DNA of 64,000 nt from Paraburkholderia sp. SG-MS1. Its GTDB lineage: Bacteria > Pseudomonadota > Gammaproteobacteria > Burkholderiales > Burkholderiaceae. The stretch spans positions 1 through 64,000 of the forward strand of contig NZ_NPIH01000029.1 in the NCBI RefSeq assembly GCF_012275575.1. Reading direction: 5' to 3'. How positions within the stretch are numbered: position 1 is the stretch's first letter; each line of letters starts with the position of its first letter. The notes under the pieces were generated by a model. The model saw only the letters and a program-made list of their open reading frames with translations. It was not told the DNA's origin and ran no database searches. A program made the translations under genes and the position numbers. Positions 37,570 to 47,051 of the stretch are shown one piece after another.

Positions 37570-38222
37570 CGCTGCACCTTCATTTCGAGTCTCTTGCTCA
37601 ACATCGTGACCGGAAAAAGAATCACGAGGTAGACGATTGCGACGAACGTGTAGACCTCCAGTGGCCGGTATGTCTGCGACGTCATCTCGTAACCGGTGTA
37701 CATCAGATCGGGAACCGCCACCACGTAAAGCAAGGACGTATTCTTCAGTTGCAATACACACTGATTGACAAAGGGCGGAACCATCCGGCGCATGGCTTGA
37801 GGAAGAATGACGTGTCGCATCAACCGCAGATGACTCATCCCAAGCGCTCTCGCCGCGTTCCATTGCCCGCGTTCAATCGAAATGATGCCGGCGCGAAAAA
37901 TCTCGGAGCAGAACGCGCCCATGTACAGCGTAAGACCCAGACCGGCCGCAACCCAGGACGAGAGACTGAAGCCGGTCAGAATCGGCAGCGCATAGTAAAA
38001 CCAGATGATCTGCACCATGGAGGGCGTGCACCGGAAAAATTGCACATAACCGGCAGCGGGCGCGCGAAGCCACCAGCGCCGCGAGAGCAGCAATGAACCG
38101 CACACGACACCGATCGCCATGCCCACCACGATGGTGCCCGCCGCGTAACCCAATGTGATAGCCAAAGCATGGAGCCATGCAGCTGGATCCATCACGACCT
38201 TCCAGTCAAATTGATAGTGCAT
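37566..38222 (-). CDS. Polar amino-acid ABC transporter, permease
   Basis: A 218-aa inner-membrane permease of the HisM/GlnP family with about five transmembrane segments and the EAA loop [21 protein letters not shown] that contacts the ATPase. It is the only permease of this cassette, so a homodimer, or a heterodimer with one of the permeases at 47-48 kb, is expected. It follows the M24-fold gene by 21 bp. Confidence 0.92.
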   Translation of the reverse strand: MHYQFDWKVVMDPAAWLHALAITLGYAAGTIVVGMAIGVVCGSLLLSRRWWLRAPAAGYVQFFRCTPSMVQIIWFYYALPILTGFSLSSWVAAGLGLTLYMGAFCSEIFRAGIISIERGQWNAARALGMSHLRLMRHVILPQAMRRMVPPFVNQCVLQLKNTSLLYVVAVPDLMYTGYEMTSQTYRPLEVYTFVAIVYLVILFPVTMLSKRLEMKVQR

Positions 38223-38243
38223 ACCGCCCCCTTGCCAACAACA

Positions 38244-39368
38244 CTACAGAACCAGAAATTCGCGCGGGAATTTCGTGATGAACTCGATGCCGTCACGCGT
38301 AACAACAACGGTATCGCTATACCCCAGACCATTAGCCGCCATGATCATGTGAAACACCATCCCTTCCTCGAGTTCGAAATCGCATGACGGTGTGAACTCG
38401 CGAATGAACTCACCTGGACTCGGCCGGAAGTTCAGACCTAGCCCGTAACCAAGACGGTTGGTGTAGGCGTGACGCTGCTTCAAACCAGCTTCGAGCATGG
38501 GCGCACGCATGGCGGCATCGATCGCAATTGCGGACGCACCAGCCTTCATCATGCCGAGGCCGATATCCTGTGCCGCGAGAATCGTGTTTGCAGTGCGCCA
38601 TTGGTCGTCAGTGGGCTCGCCGAGCACACCGGTGCGCAGAATGCGTGTCCAGTAGTGGTTCTTGATGCCGTGAAATTCGTAGTGGAGCGCATCGCCCCGG
38701 CGCAACACGCGGTCGGTCCACGGGCCATGTCCTTCGAGCGTGCGTTCACCTGTCGTCAGCACGCCATCCACGGGAAGATCGCTACCGGCCTTCAGGCGGG
38801 CAAAAGCCATAGCGGCCGCCACATCGCGTTCGGTCACGCCTTCTCTGGTCGCTTCGATCGCACCCTGAAGCGCGGCTTCGACGATACGTGCCGATGCACG
38901 CATGCAGTCGAGTTCGAGTGGCGATTTGCGAATGCGCAGCAGATCGATCAACCGTTCTTCGTCAAGCAGCGTCGCCGAAGGCAAAGCGGCTTTCAAGCGA
39001 TCGTAGCGGTCGGCAGTGAGATACCAGGCCTGTTTATCGAGCGCGATGCGCGCCTTCGACAAGCCTCGGCTCTCCACAGCGCGGCGCGTTGCTTCGATCG
39101 GGTCTTCGTGATCCCAGTAGGTCTGGATATCTTCGACCCAGGTGGTCACCCGGGCGGCTTTTTCCTCGAGGTAGCGAATTACGAGGAATGGCTCGCCTTC
39201 GAGCGGCAGACCGAAGGCGGCATACGCAAAGTGAGCCGGCGTATAGAAACCCGAAGTCCAGTTGATCGCTTCCTGACCGAACAGCAGCAGCATGTCCATG
39301 CCGCGACTGCTCATTTCCGCGCGCACCCGTGCAATCCGCTCGTCGTATTCTTCTTTTGGAAAATTCAT
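38244..39368 (-). CDS. M24-fold hydrolase without metal ligands (creatinase-like), copy 1
   Basis: A 374-aa pita-bread protein with an N-terminal creatinase domain (about 1-150) and a C-terminal M24 domain. The five M24 metal ligands are replaced: HYEFHGIKNHYWTRILRTG stands where the two aspartates should be, NRLGYGLGLNF lacks the histidine, and GMVFHMIMAANG and YSDTVVVT lack the glutamates. H214 in LEGHGPWTDR lies where creatinase has its catalytic histidine. A non-peptidase C-N hydrolase (amidino- or amide-cleaving) is likely. Close in sequence to the protein at 43738-44916. Substrate unknown. Confidence 0.82.
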   Translation of the reverse strand: MNFPKEEYDERIARVRAEMSSRGMDMLLLFGQEAINWTSGFYTPAHFAYAAFGLPLEGEPFLVIRYLEEKAARVTTWVEDIQTYWDHEDPIEATRRAVESRGLSKARIALDKQAWYLTADRYDRLKAALPSATLLDEERLIDLLRIRKSPLELDCMRASARIVEAALQGAIEATREGVTERDVAAAMAFARLKAGSDLPVDGVLTTGERTLEGHGPWTDRVLRRGDALHYEFHGIKNHYWTRILRTGVLGEPTDDQWRTANTILAAQDIGLGMMKAGASAIAIDAAMRAPMLEAGLKQRHAYTNRLGYGLGLNFRPSPGEFIREFTPSCDFELEEGMVFHMIMAANGLGYSDTVVVTRDGIEFITKFPREFLVL

Positions 39369-39470
39369 GATATCTGTCGTCGCCTGATGCAGGGAGGTTT
39401 CCTACCCTGCCATAGTTAAAAGCCTAAAAGAACCTGTCAATGGGTTGGCTTACCCATGCACTCACTACGG

Positions 39471-40613
39471 TCAAGCTACGGCCACTTTGTCGCGGAAAAA
39501 GCGCGAAATATGAAATGGCTCGATTGGTGTGGAAGATTTGCCCGTATCGATGAGTTCAGCCATGACGTCGCCAACCCCCGGTCCGAGCTGGAAGCCTTCA
39601 CCGCAAAAACCAAACGCGTAGAACAGACCCGGGACACGGCTACTCGGACCCATGATCGGCGTTTCGTCCGGGAGATAGCTCTCTATCCCGCTCCAAACCC
39701 GAATGATGTTGAGAGGGCGCGTCATCGGAACAAGCGCCTTTAGCTGTCTGACCTGATTCAGCGTGTGTTCGGGAATCACATAGGCACGGCGCAAATCGGC
39801 GTACGCCGGCCCGCGCGGGCCACCGCCGATCACGATATTGCCGCGCTCTACCTGGCGCACGTAAATGCCCTGCATGGGGTCGCTGGTCGAGATACCGATT
39901 GCCGGACCGATCCGGTACGGAACAGGTTCCGTGACCGACATCTGAGGGCCGCGCGGAATCAGATCCACGCTTTCGCCAAAGCCCGAGGAAAAAGCATTGG
40001 CCCAGGCGCCTGCAGTGACGAGCACGACTGGCGCACGAAACGTCCCTTTGCTGCCGGCGCTGATGACAAAATCCTCGCCCACTTTCTCGATCGTCTCGAC
40101 TTCCACATTCTCGTAAACATGCGCGCCGGCCCGCGTTGCCGCGCGGCCGAACGCAGGTGCGGTCAGCCGTGGATTGGCGTGCCCGTCGAGCGGTGCAAAC
40201 GCCGCACCAATTGGACGATCAGACAGGAAGGTGAAGCGCGAACGCAACTGATCGCGCGGCACCATCTTCATATTCAGGCCATAAGGCGCAGAGTCTTTGG
40301 TGTATTTCTCGAGGATCTGGAGACGCTCCTCGTTGAACGCGACGATCACGCGCCCCGTTGGCAAAAATTCGCAACTCTCACCAAGTAGCTCGGGCAAGCG
40401 TTCCCAGATTGCACGGGAACGATTGACAAGCGGAAGTTGATATAGCGCGCGATTGGAGCCACGCACATTACCAAAATTGACTCCGCTCGCCTGCTGGCCG
40501 ACCAGTCCGCGCTCCAGCAAAATCACCGAGCGATTGCGCTGCCGCAGAAAGAATGCCGCAGACGCGCCCATCAGACCGCCACCCACAATCACAACATCAG
40601 CTGCGCGTTCCAT
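39471..40613 (-). CDS. FAD-dependent amino/imino acid oxidase (DAO family, opine-oxidase B-like)
   Basis: A 380-aa DAO-family flavoprotein with FAD motif VVIVGGGLMGASAAFFLRQR, the GVNFGNVRGSNR region and a C-terminal GFCGEGFQLGPGVG flavin contact. It overlaps by one base (TGATG) the stop of the following FAD/2Fe-2S oxidoreductase gene, which itself overlaps a small 2Fe-2S gene. This trio is the layout of opine, hydrogen-cyanide-synthase and hydroxyproline oxidases (OoxABC, HcnABC). It would oxidise a secondary amine to an imine that hydrolyses to an aldehyde or 2-oxo acid. Confidence 0.88.
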   Translation of the reverse strand: MERAADVVIVGGGLMGASAAFFLRQRNRSVILLERGLVGQQASGVNFGNVRGSNRALYQLPLVNRSRAIWERLPELLGESCEFLPTGRVIVAFNEERLQILEKYTKDSAPYGLNMKMVPRDQLRSRFTFLSDRPIGAAFAPLDGHANPRLTAPAFGRAATRAGAHVYENVEVETIEKVGEDFVISAGSKGTFRAPVVLVTAGAWANAFSSGFGESVDLIPRGPQMSVTEPVPYRIGPAIGISTSDPMQGIYVRQVERGNIVIGGGPRGPAYADLRRAYVIPEHTLNQVRQLKALVPMTRPLNIIRVWSGIESYLPDETPIMGPSSRVPGLFYAFGFCGEGFQLGPGVGDVMAELIDTGKSSTPIEPFHISRFFRDKVAVA

Positions 40614-41992
40614 CAGACCTTATCCTCCGTCGACTCTGCGTCAATCGGCAACGGCTTGATCGGCGCCTGCGCTCTCAGGCGGCCCGCTTGCTCAAGCGGC
40701 ACACCGAGTGTGGCCGATACCAGTTCCGCGCTCGCGAGACCGCAATAGCGTCCCTGACAACGCCCCATCCCCACTCGTGTGAGAGCTTTGGCGCGGTTGA
40801 CCTCCGGTGCGCCCAGCTCCTTGACCGCACGGCGTAATTCGCCTGCCGTAATCGACTCGCAACGACATAGCAGCGTATGGTCGGGCAGTTTCTCAAGCTG
40901 CCTGACTGGCAGTGGAAATGCGTGAGCGATACCAATGGCAAAACGCCTTTGTGTACGCTGTGCACGCTGAAGGTCTGCAACGCGCGCGGCCGGGATGGTA
41001 TGGCCGAGGTCCTTGAGCGCGGCGTGTGCCGCCAGTTCGCCGCTGATCTCGGCGGCATCGGCACCCAACGTACGTGCACCATCACCCGCGACATAAACAC
41101 CACGCACGCTGGTACGACCGTCTTCATCGACCTCTGGCAGCCACTGGCGCGTCGGGTTGTCAAACGCGAAGCGGCAGCGCGCAAGATCGGCTAACTGAAC
41201 TTCAGAGCGTAGGTGGTAGCCCAACCCGACAGCGTCGCAGGTGAACTGTTCGCGCTTGCCGTCCGCAAGTTCCACCGTGACACCCCTGACCGCGTGCTTG
41301 CCTTCGACACGCAAAGGGGTAACGCCGGCTTCGAGGCGCACACCGGCGCGTCGCAACGCCATCATGTAACGCATGCCTTTTAGCAACGTGCCGGGACGCG
41401 AGACGAGTTCGGGCAGCGCCTTGATCCGCGTCGACAACGGCGTCGTATCGAGCACGGCAGCGACGTGCGCACCGGCCTTGACATACTGATGAGCCACCAG
41501 ATAAAGGAGTGGCCCCGTGCCGACGAAAACCACGCGGGAGCCGATCGAACACGCCTGTGCCTTGAGCGCGATTTGCGAGGCGCCAAGACTGTAGACGCCC
41601 GGCAGGGTCCATCCATCCAGAGGAAGCAGTCGGTCCGTCGCGCCCACCGCGATGATGAGCGAATCGAACTGGACCGATTCGGCGCGCTGTCCGCACATGG
41701 TGTGCAGAACGCCATCGTAGACATTCCAGACAAGCGTATCCGGTCGATAGTCGATTTTCCCGACCAGCGCGTCGAACGCGCTATGCACAGCCACGGCCTT
41801 GTCGGCCTCCGCACCGTAGAGCGTCGCCGCAGACCGCTGGAAACCGGCAGGTTGACGTCGATAGATCTGACCACCGCTACGCGACGCTTCGTCGATCACC
41901 ACCGGGCGCAATCCTGCGGCCACCAGCGCGGCAGCAGCACGCACGCCCGCCGGCCCCGCCCCTACCACGACAACTCGTGAGCTCTCGCTCAT
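40613..41992 (-). CDS. FAD/NAD(P)-binding oxidoreductase with BFD 2Fe-2S domain (OoxA/HcnB-like)
   Basis: A 459-aa pyridine-nucleotide-disulfide-type flavoprotein. The first FAD motif VVVVGAGPAGVRAAAAL is at the N-terminus and a second fold follows (SRVVFVGTGPLLYLVA). The C-terminal BFD-like domain has cysteines in LLCRCESIT and MGRCQGRYCG for a 2Fe-2S cluster. ATG 41992 overlaps the stop of the 2Fe-2S gene as ATGA; a longer frame upstream is overlap. It is the alpha subunit of the three-part amine oxidase. Confidence 0.88.
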   Translation of the reverse strand: MSESSRVVVVGAGPAGVRAAAALVAAGLRPVVIDEASRSGGQIYRRQPAGFQRSAATLYGAEADKAVAVHSAFDALVGKIDYRPDTLVWNVYDGVLHTMCGQRAESVQFDSLIIAVGATDRLLPLDGWTLPGVYSLGASQIALKAQACSIGSRVVFVGTGPLLYLVAHQYVKAGAHVAAVLDTTPLSTRIKALPELVSRPGTLLKGMRYMMALRRAGVRLEAGVTPLRVEGKHAVRGVTVELADGKREQFTCDAVGLGYHLRSEVQLADLARCRFAFDNPTRQWLPEVDEDGRTSVRGVYVAGDGARTLGADAAEISGELAAHAALKDLGHTIPAARVADLQRAQRTQRRFAIGIAHAFPLPVRQLEKLPDHTLLCRCESITAGELRRAVKELGAPEVNRAKALTRVGMGRCQGRYCGLASAELVSATLGVPLEQAGRLRAQAPIKPLPIDAESTEDKV

Positions 41993-42279
41993 AGCGCCTC
42001 CGGCCAACGCGTCAGCACTTCCATATCGTCTTGCGCCACTGTCGTGCAAGCACGCACACGGCGACCGTCGCCCAACGTCACCCAGCAGTCCTGGCATGCG
42101 CCCATGAGGCAGAAACCTGCCCGAGGTCCGTCACCGAACTCCGACTGCCGGAGCGCGCGGCCATTGACCCGCAAAGCGACCAGCAACGTATCGCCTTCGA
42201 GCGCAGTGATGCGATTTCCATCTACGGTCAGATTGACCGGAGCGCGTTGCCGTTCATCCAGACGGACAAAACCACTCAT
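41989..42279 (-). CDS. Small 2Fe-2S ferredoxin subunit (OoxC/HcnA-like)
   Basis: A 96-aa protein with a 2Fe-2S pattern: C-x4-C-x2-C in GFCLMGACQDCWV and a fourth cysteine in VRACTT. This is the small subunit of HcnABC/opine-oxidase-type enzymes, passing electrons from the flavin subunits. ATG 42279 is chosen by comparison with family length; the frame stays open far upstream but is overlap with the aldehyde dehydrogenase gene region. The next gene starts within its stop codon. Confidence 0.87.
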   Translation of the reverse strand: MSGFVRLDERQRAPVNLTVDGNRITALEGDTLLVALRVNGRALRQSEFGDGPRAGFCLMGACQDCWVTLGDGRRVRACTTVAQDDMEVLTRWPEAL

Positions 42280-42332
42280 GACCGAATCCCCTGAAATATC
42301 CCCATTACCATTTCCAGCGCTCCCGCGTTCGA

Positions 42333-43748
42333 CTACTGCATCACTGCCATACGAAGCTCCGTCATCGCCTCGATGGCGAACGCCGGGCCTTCCCGTCCAA
42401 TGCCGCTCTGCTTCACGCCGCCGTACGGCTGATGATCCACGCGATAGTTGGACGTGCCGTTTATTACCACTCCTCCAACTTTCAACTGACGCACGCAGTC
42501 GAGAGCCGCATGGATCGATCTGGTGAATACACCAGCTTGCAAGCCATAAACCGAATCGTTTACTGATTCGATGGCCGCCTCGAGATTCGCGACTCGCTCG
42601 ACCGTCACGATCGGTCCAAAGACTTCCTCGCACACGATCGGCAGACGCTTATCCACATCGATCAGAACGGCGGGTGTCAACATCGCGCCGTCACGTTCAC
42701 CACCGGTCAGGAGCGTCGCGCCCGCGTTGACTGCATCGCGAATCCATCCAGCAAGACGTTCGCTCGTCGCCTCGTCGATCAGCGGACCCACTTGCGTATC
42801 CGGCAAGGCGGGATCGCCTACCTTGAGTGCGCGAACCTGATCGATGAACTTCTTGATAAACATCGGATAGACGGCATCGACCACATGGATACGCTGAACA
42901 CCAATACAACTCTGACCAGCATGACCGAACGCGTGCACGGCAAGTTCGTTCGCCGCGAGATCCAGATCCGCGTCCTCGCAAACGATGTTGCCTGCGTTTC
43001 CGCCGAGCTCGAATTGCACGCGTTTCAACCCCGCCTGCCGGACGATGTTGAACGCGGCCTGTTTGCTGCCGGTAAATGAAATCAGATTGACACGCGGATC
43101 ATTCACCAGCCGTTCACCGACTTCCCGTCCACCATGCACAAGATTCAGCGCACCGGCGGGCAGGCCGATTTCCTCGAAGGCCTCGAAGAGCACCGTCGCG
43201 CAGGACGCGGCGCGTGGATCTGGTTTGGCAATGACAGCATTGCCAGCGGCTAGCGCCGGTCCAACCTTGTGCGCCAGCAGGTTCAGCGGCGCGTTGAACG
43301 GCGTGATTGCGGCGACCACACCCATCGGCACACGCACGTAGAATCCGAAGCGTCCTTCACCCCGTTCGCTTGCATCCATCGGCAGAACGCTGCCCGCCAT
43401 GCGCGTCGCTTCGTCGGCAGAAAATCGCAGAGTCTCGATGGAACGGGCAATCTCGCTATGGCATAGCATGAGCGGCTTGCCCGATTCGGCGACCAGCATG
43501 GCGGCAAGCTCATCGCGCCGCGCGGCAAGAGCGTCGGCGGCCAGTCGCAGCCAACTCGCACGCTGATGCGCAGGAGCGGCTTCCATCGCGCTCGCGCCGA
43601 CATGAGCGGCCTGCAAGGCCGTCTCGACATCGTCCGGGCTGGATAGATGCGTGATCGAAAATGGCATCTGGCGGAAAACATCTTTCTGTTCGTGAACAGA
43701 AGCGCTCTCCCGCCACATGCCTGCCATGTACTGTCGGTTATTTCGCAT
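42333..43748 (-). CDS. NAD(P)-dependent aldehyde dehydrogenase
   Basis: About 471 aa. It has the N-terminal entry NNRQYMAGMW, the Rossmann element ISFTGSKQAAFNIVRQA, the catalytic glutamate in QFELGGNAGNIV and the catalytic cysteine in GHAGQSCIGVQRIHV. Starts at 43748 and 43757 are both possible; both overlap the preceding M24 gene by 11-20 bp. It would oxidise the aldehyde released by the adjacent amine oxidase. The aldehyde itself is unknown. Confidence 0.92.
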   Translation of the reverse strand: MRNNRQYMAGMWRESASVHEQKDVFRQMPFSITHLSSPDDVETALQAAHVGASAMEAAPAHQRASWLRLAADALAARRDELAAMLVAESGKPLMLCHSEIARSIETLRFSADEATRMAGSVLPMDASERGEGRFGFYVRVPMGVVAAITPFNAPLNLLAHKVGPALAAGNAVIAKPDPRAASCATVLFEAFEEIGLPAGALNLVHGGREVGERLVNDPRVNLISFTGSKQAAFNIVRQAGLKRVQFELGGNAGNIVCEDADLDLAANELAVHAFGHAGQSCIGVQRIHVVDAVYPMFIKKFIDQVRALKVGDPALPDTQVGPLIDEATSERLAGWIRDAVNAGATLLTGGERDGAMLTPAVLIDVDKRLPIVCEEVFGPIVTVERVANLEAAIESVNDSVYGLQAGVFTRSIHAALDCVRQLKVGGVVINGTSNYRVDHQPYGGVKQSGIGREGPAFAIEAMTELRMAVMQ

Positions 43749-44916
43749 GGTTTGCATGGGCGGCTACGTCGGCCACCAGTCGTGCACGTTCAGTGTCGTC
43801 AAAGAAAACTCGCGGCAAACGGGTCAGGAATTCGACACCGTTTTCTGTCACCGCTACCGTATCGCCAATGCCGACGCCCTCGGCCATCACCAGCATCAGG
43901 AAGACCATGCCGGGTGCGAGCTTGAAGTTGGCATCCGGCGTGAATTCGAGAATCATCTCGCCAGGCGTGGGCCGGAAGTTCATACCCAGGCAATAACCAA
44001 TCCGGCGACGATAGGTTTCGCGGTCCTGCACACCAGCCGCAAGAATCGGCTCACGACATGCTGAGTCCACCTCGCGCGCGTCCATGCCCGGCTTCATGAG
44101 TGCAATCGCTGCATCCTGCGAGCGGATCAACAGATCCGCCAGTTCACGCTGACGCGCTGAAGCCGTGCCCAGCACACCACTACGCAGCGAACGCGCCCAG
44201 TAATGCGAGCGAATGCCATGGAATTCATAGTAGAACGGCTCACCCGCACGAATCACGCGATCGGTCCACGGCCCATGCCCTTGCAGCGTGCGGGGACCCG
44301 TCGTGAGCACACCGTCGATCGGCAGATCGCTGCCCGCCAGGATGCGTGCGGATGCCATCGCGGAGGCGATCTGGCGCTCGCTCGTATCCGGCTCTGTCGT
44401 GCAAATGGCTGCCTGCATCGCGGAATCGACGGAACGACCCGCCACGCGCAGAAGTGCGAGCTCGGCCGGCGACTTGATGATCCGCAGCTTTTCCATCATC
44501 CGGCCTTCGCCGACAAACGTTGCGTCAGGCAATGCGGCAGAAAGTCGTTCGAAGCGCTCGAGCGTCAGATACCACGAATGTTTGTCGATCCCGATACGGG
44601 ATTTGTCGAAACCGGCGTCGACCACGGCGCGCCGGGTGAATTCGATGGGATCTTCGTGATCGTTATAGATGTATCGCGATTCGACCCACGTAGTCGCGTC
44701 GGCCGCCTGCTCTTCCATCTTCCGCAAAATCAGGAACGGCTCGCCTTCACGTGGCAAACCGAGACAGATATAGGCGAAATGGCCATGTGTATAGAAACCC
44801 GACAGCCAGCACACGGCCTCTTGACCGTAGAGCATGAGCAGATCGAGGTTGTCGCGCGCCATCTGCTCGCGCGTCGCGGCAACACGGTTCTTATATTCGT
44901 CGATTTCGAAATACAT
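43738..44916 (-). CDS. M24-fold hydrolase without metal ligands (creatinase-like), copy 2
   Basis: A 392-aa paralogue of the 38244-39368 protein, aligned without gaps over the first 220 residues: HFAYICLGLPREGEPFLILR and H214 in LQGHGPWTDR. The metal-ligand positions are again lost (YYEFHGIRSHYWARSLRSG). Keeping two paralogues in one operon suggests two related substrates, successive cleavages, or a heterodimer. It is the promoter-proximal gene of the minus-strand operon and diverges from the XRE-cupin regulator. Confidence 0.83.
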   Translation of the reverse strand: MYFEIDEYKNRVAATREQMARDNLDLLMLYGQEAVCWLSGFYTHGHFAYICLGLPREGEPFLILRKMEEQAADATTWVESRYIYNDHEDPIEFTRRAVVDAGFDKSRIGIDKHSWYLTLERFERLSAALPDATFVGEGRMMEKLRIIKSPAELALLRVAGRSVDSAMQAAICTTEPDTSERQIASAMASARILAGSDLPIDGVLTTGPRTLQGHGPWTDRVIRAGEPFYYEFHGIRSHYWARSLRSGVLGTASARQRELADLLIRSQDAAIALMKPGMDAREVDSACREPILAAGVQDRETYRRRIGYCLGMNFRPTPGEMILEFTPDANFKLAPGMVFLMLVMAEGVGIGDTVAVTENGVEFLTRLPRVFFDDTERARLVADVAAHANHAK

Positions 44917-44970
44917 GAGAGACAGGATCCTATGAAGGTTAGCCGACGGGGGCTCACAGCACCGCAAACT

Positions 44971-45000
44971 GAACTTTGAAGCGTATCGTTCAATATTTTA
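44971..45000. promoter_or_regulatory. Operator-like motif (copy A) in the divergent region
   Basis: GAACT-N9-ATCGTTCAATAT occurs here upstream of the M24 gene and again, with identical spacing, at 61741-61766 upstream of the second binding-protein gene. A TTCAATATT core also appears inverted at about 45162-45171, just before the XRE-cupin start. It is a candidate site for that regulator. Confidence 0.55.
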
Positions 45001-45193
45001 TACACTTTAAACATCCAAAATTCGAGGTGTCAAGCGTGTTTCCCGAATGTTCTGATCATGGTGTAATACGACAACGCCCGTTATGTGCGGCGCCTGTGTA
45101 GAATATCGGGCAGCGGCGATCGTCCGCGCGCCAACCGGCAGTACCAGGCGGCGTTCGTACACAATATTGAAAGTCGATTGAATTTGAACACTC

Positions 45194-45838
45194 ATGCCAA
45201 ACACCACTGTGGCGACGGAGCCGAAAGACTCCCGCGGCAATCCGGCGCGCCCGAATGTCGGAGCAACATTGCAAGCCTTCAGGAAAGCACAAGGCTTATC
45301 CGTCAATGGACTGGCCCTGAAGGCCGGCGTGTCGGCCGGCATGATCAGCCAGATTGAACGGGATCGCGCCAATCCCTCGCTCAAGATCCTCGACAAATTG
45401 CGGATCGCGCTCGACGTACCGTTAAGTGCTTTCCTCGAGGGAGCCTCTCCGGCGCAGAGCAAGCCTGCCAGCCGCGCGCCTGCGCCACGGGATGAGCACG
45501 CCATTCGACGCCTTGCCGACCGTCCGAAGTTCAACGTCGGAGCCGCACCGCTTTACAAGGAATTGCTCTCGCCGTCGGGTTCCGAGGGGATGCAGTTCAT
45601 GATCATCCGCATGCCTCCTCACGCGAGCAATGAAGAGGTGGTGGTTGCACCAGGCCAGAAAGGCGGGCTTGTGATGGAAGGGGAACTCTCTCTGTCGATC
45701 GAAGGGCGCAAATCCGTGCTCTATCCGGGAGACAGTTTTCAGTTCGAAGGCAATTGCGCTCACGGCATCTACAACGAGACGGATCACGACACCGTCGTGC
45801 TATGGATCATGACGTCATTCCGCCCGATCCACATGTAA
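45194..45838 (+). CDS. XRE-family regulator with C-terminal cupin
   Basis: A 214-aa protein. The N-terminal helix-turn-helix (LSVNGLALKAGVSAGMISQI) is followed by a linker and a cupin domain at about 135-210 (GQKGGLVMEGELSLSIEGRK, YPGDSFQFEGNCAHGIYNE). Such proteins sense small amines or amino acids (PuuR, YdcN groups). It diverges from the M24/oxidase operon and its last 32 bp overlap the convergent FMN dehydrogenase gene. It probably represses both flanking catabolic operons. Confidence 0.9.
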   Translation: MPNTTVATEPKDSRGNPARPNVGATLQAFRKAQGLSVNGLALKAGVSAGMISQIERDRANPSLKILDKLRIALDVPLSAFLEGASPAQSKPASRAPAPRDEHAIRRLADRPKFNVGAAPLYKELLSPSGSEGMQFMIIRMPPHASNEEVVVAPGQKGGLVMEGELSLSIEGRKSVLYPGDSFQFEGNCAHGIYNETDHDTVVLWIMTSFRPIHM

Positions 45839-47051
45839 AGCGGCGCACGATCCGTTCACGCGTCAGCCCGGTACAACTGCCGACGCCAAGCAACGCGAGG
45901 TCGCGATCGACCTCGGTTGCCAGCAGATCGATCGCATGACGCACGCCGCAGGCTCCGGCCGTGGCGAGCGCATAGTTGAACGGACGACCGACCAGCACCA
46001 TCCGAGCGCCAAGACAGAGCGCTTTGAGCACATCAGTACCGCGTCGGAATCCGCCGTCTATGAGCACCGGGAAGCCATCGAGCGCATCCACGACCGTCTC
46101 GAGTTGCCGGAGCGCCGAAACTGCGGAATCAAGCCGGCGACCACCATGGTTTGAAAGCACGATCGCATCCGCCCCGCCTTCCCGTGCAAGCACTGCGTCT
46201 TGCGGGCCAAGAATCCCTTTTACGACGAGCGGTCCACTCCAGCGAGAACGCACATGGTGGACGTCGCGCCAGGTCAACGCATCCCTGGCTGCGAAGCGGA
46301 GTCGCGTCTTGCGGGAAACCAGCGGTATCCTCGGAAACACCTGATCATTGCCTTCAGGAGAGCAGCGAGGCTCGGCGAAAGAATTTTCGAAACACGGCAT
46401 GCCTTGCGCGGCCAATGTCCGCAATAATGTGCCAAGTAACCAGCGAGGATGGGTCATTCCGTCGGCAATGAGCGTGGGGCTCCACTCGAGTGGCGCAGAA
46501 AAGCCGCCACGCCGCATGTTCTCCGGACTTGCGGCGACAGGCATATCGACCGTCAACACCAGAACACGGAAACCGGCTTCCTCGACTCTTGCCAGATAGC
46601 GGTCCACCCGCGCGGAATCGACCGGCAGATAAGCTTGAAACCACGTGCGCGGCGCGGCATTCGCGACAGTTTCCATCGGTATGAGAGACGCACCACTCAT
46701 GACCGAGACAATGCCCGCCTCTGCAGCAGATTGCGCAAGGATCACATCACCGCGAAAAGCGCTCAACGCTGCCAGCCCCATGGGAGCGATCCCGAATGGC
46801 TGAGCATAGCGCTCGCCGAATAGCTCGACTGACGAATCCCGGTGTGACACATCTTGCAGCACTCGGGGCAACAGCAGATGGTCCTTGATCGACGCCCGGT
46901 TATCAGCAGCAGAGTGGCGTCGCTCGACGGCCTCGCAAAGATAGGTGTAGATGGCGCGAGGAAGAAGTCGCGCAGCGTGTGCTTCAAAGTCGTCGAGGCA
47001 TAGTACGTTTCGTAGACGCTTCGGCACAGAAACGGTCACGCGCTGACTCAT
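45807..47051 (-). CDS. FMN-dependent alpha-hydroxy-acid dehydrogenase (LldD-like)
   Basis: A 414-aa member of the glycolate oxidase / lactate / mandelate dehydrogenase family: PFGIAPMGLAALS, FQAYLPVD, TVDMPVAASPENMRRG, a lysine in LVVKGI, and the catalytic LSNHGGRRLDSA. ATG 47051 overlaps the permease stop as ATGA. Cys-rich inserts (GMPCFENSFAEPRCSPEGND) are unusual. It might oxidise glycolate or another 2-hydroxyacid formed in the pathway; which one is not visible. Confidence 0.9.
   Translation of the reverse strand: MSQRVTVSVPKRLRNVLCLDDFEAHAARLLPRAIYTYLCEAVERRHSAADNRASIKDHLLLPRVLQDVSHRDSSVELFGERYAQPFGIAPMGLAALSAFRGDVILAQSAAEAGIVSVMSGASLIPMETVANAAPRTWFQAYLPVDSARVDRYLARVEEAGFRVLVLTVDMPVAASPENMRRGGFSAPLEWSPTLIADGMTHPRWLLGTLLRTLAAQGMPCFENSFAEPRCSPEGNDQVFPRIPLVSRKTRLRFAARDALTWRDVHHVRSRWSGPLVVKGILGPQDAVLAREGGADAIVLSNHGGRRLDSAVSALRQLETVVDALDGFPVLIDGGFRRGTDVLKALCLGARMVLVGRPFNYALATAGACGVRHAIDLLATEVDRDLALLGVGSCTGLTRERIVRRFTCGSGGMTS

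Noticed and set aside
38244..39368. Annotation as a Xaa-Pro metallopeptidase
   Set aside because: The fold fits, but all five metal ligands of M24 peptidases are substituted, so a metallopeptidase function is unlikely.
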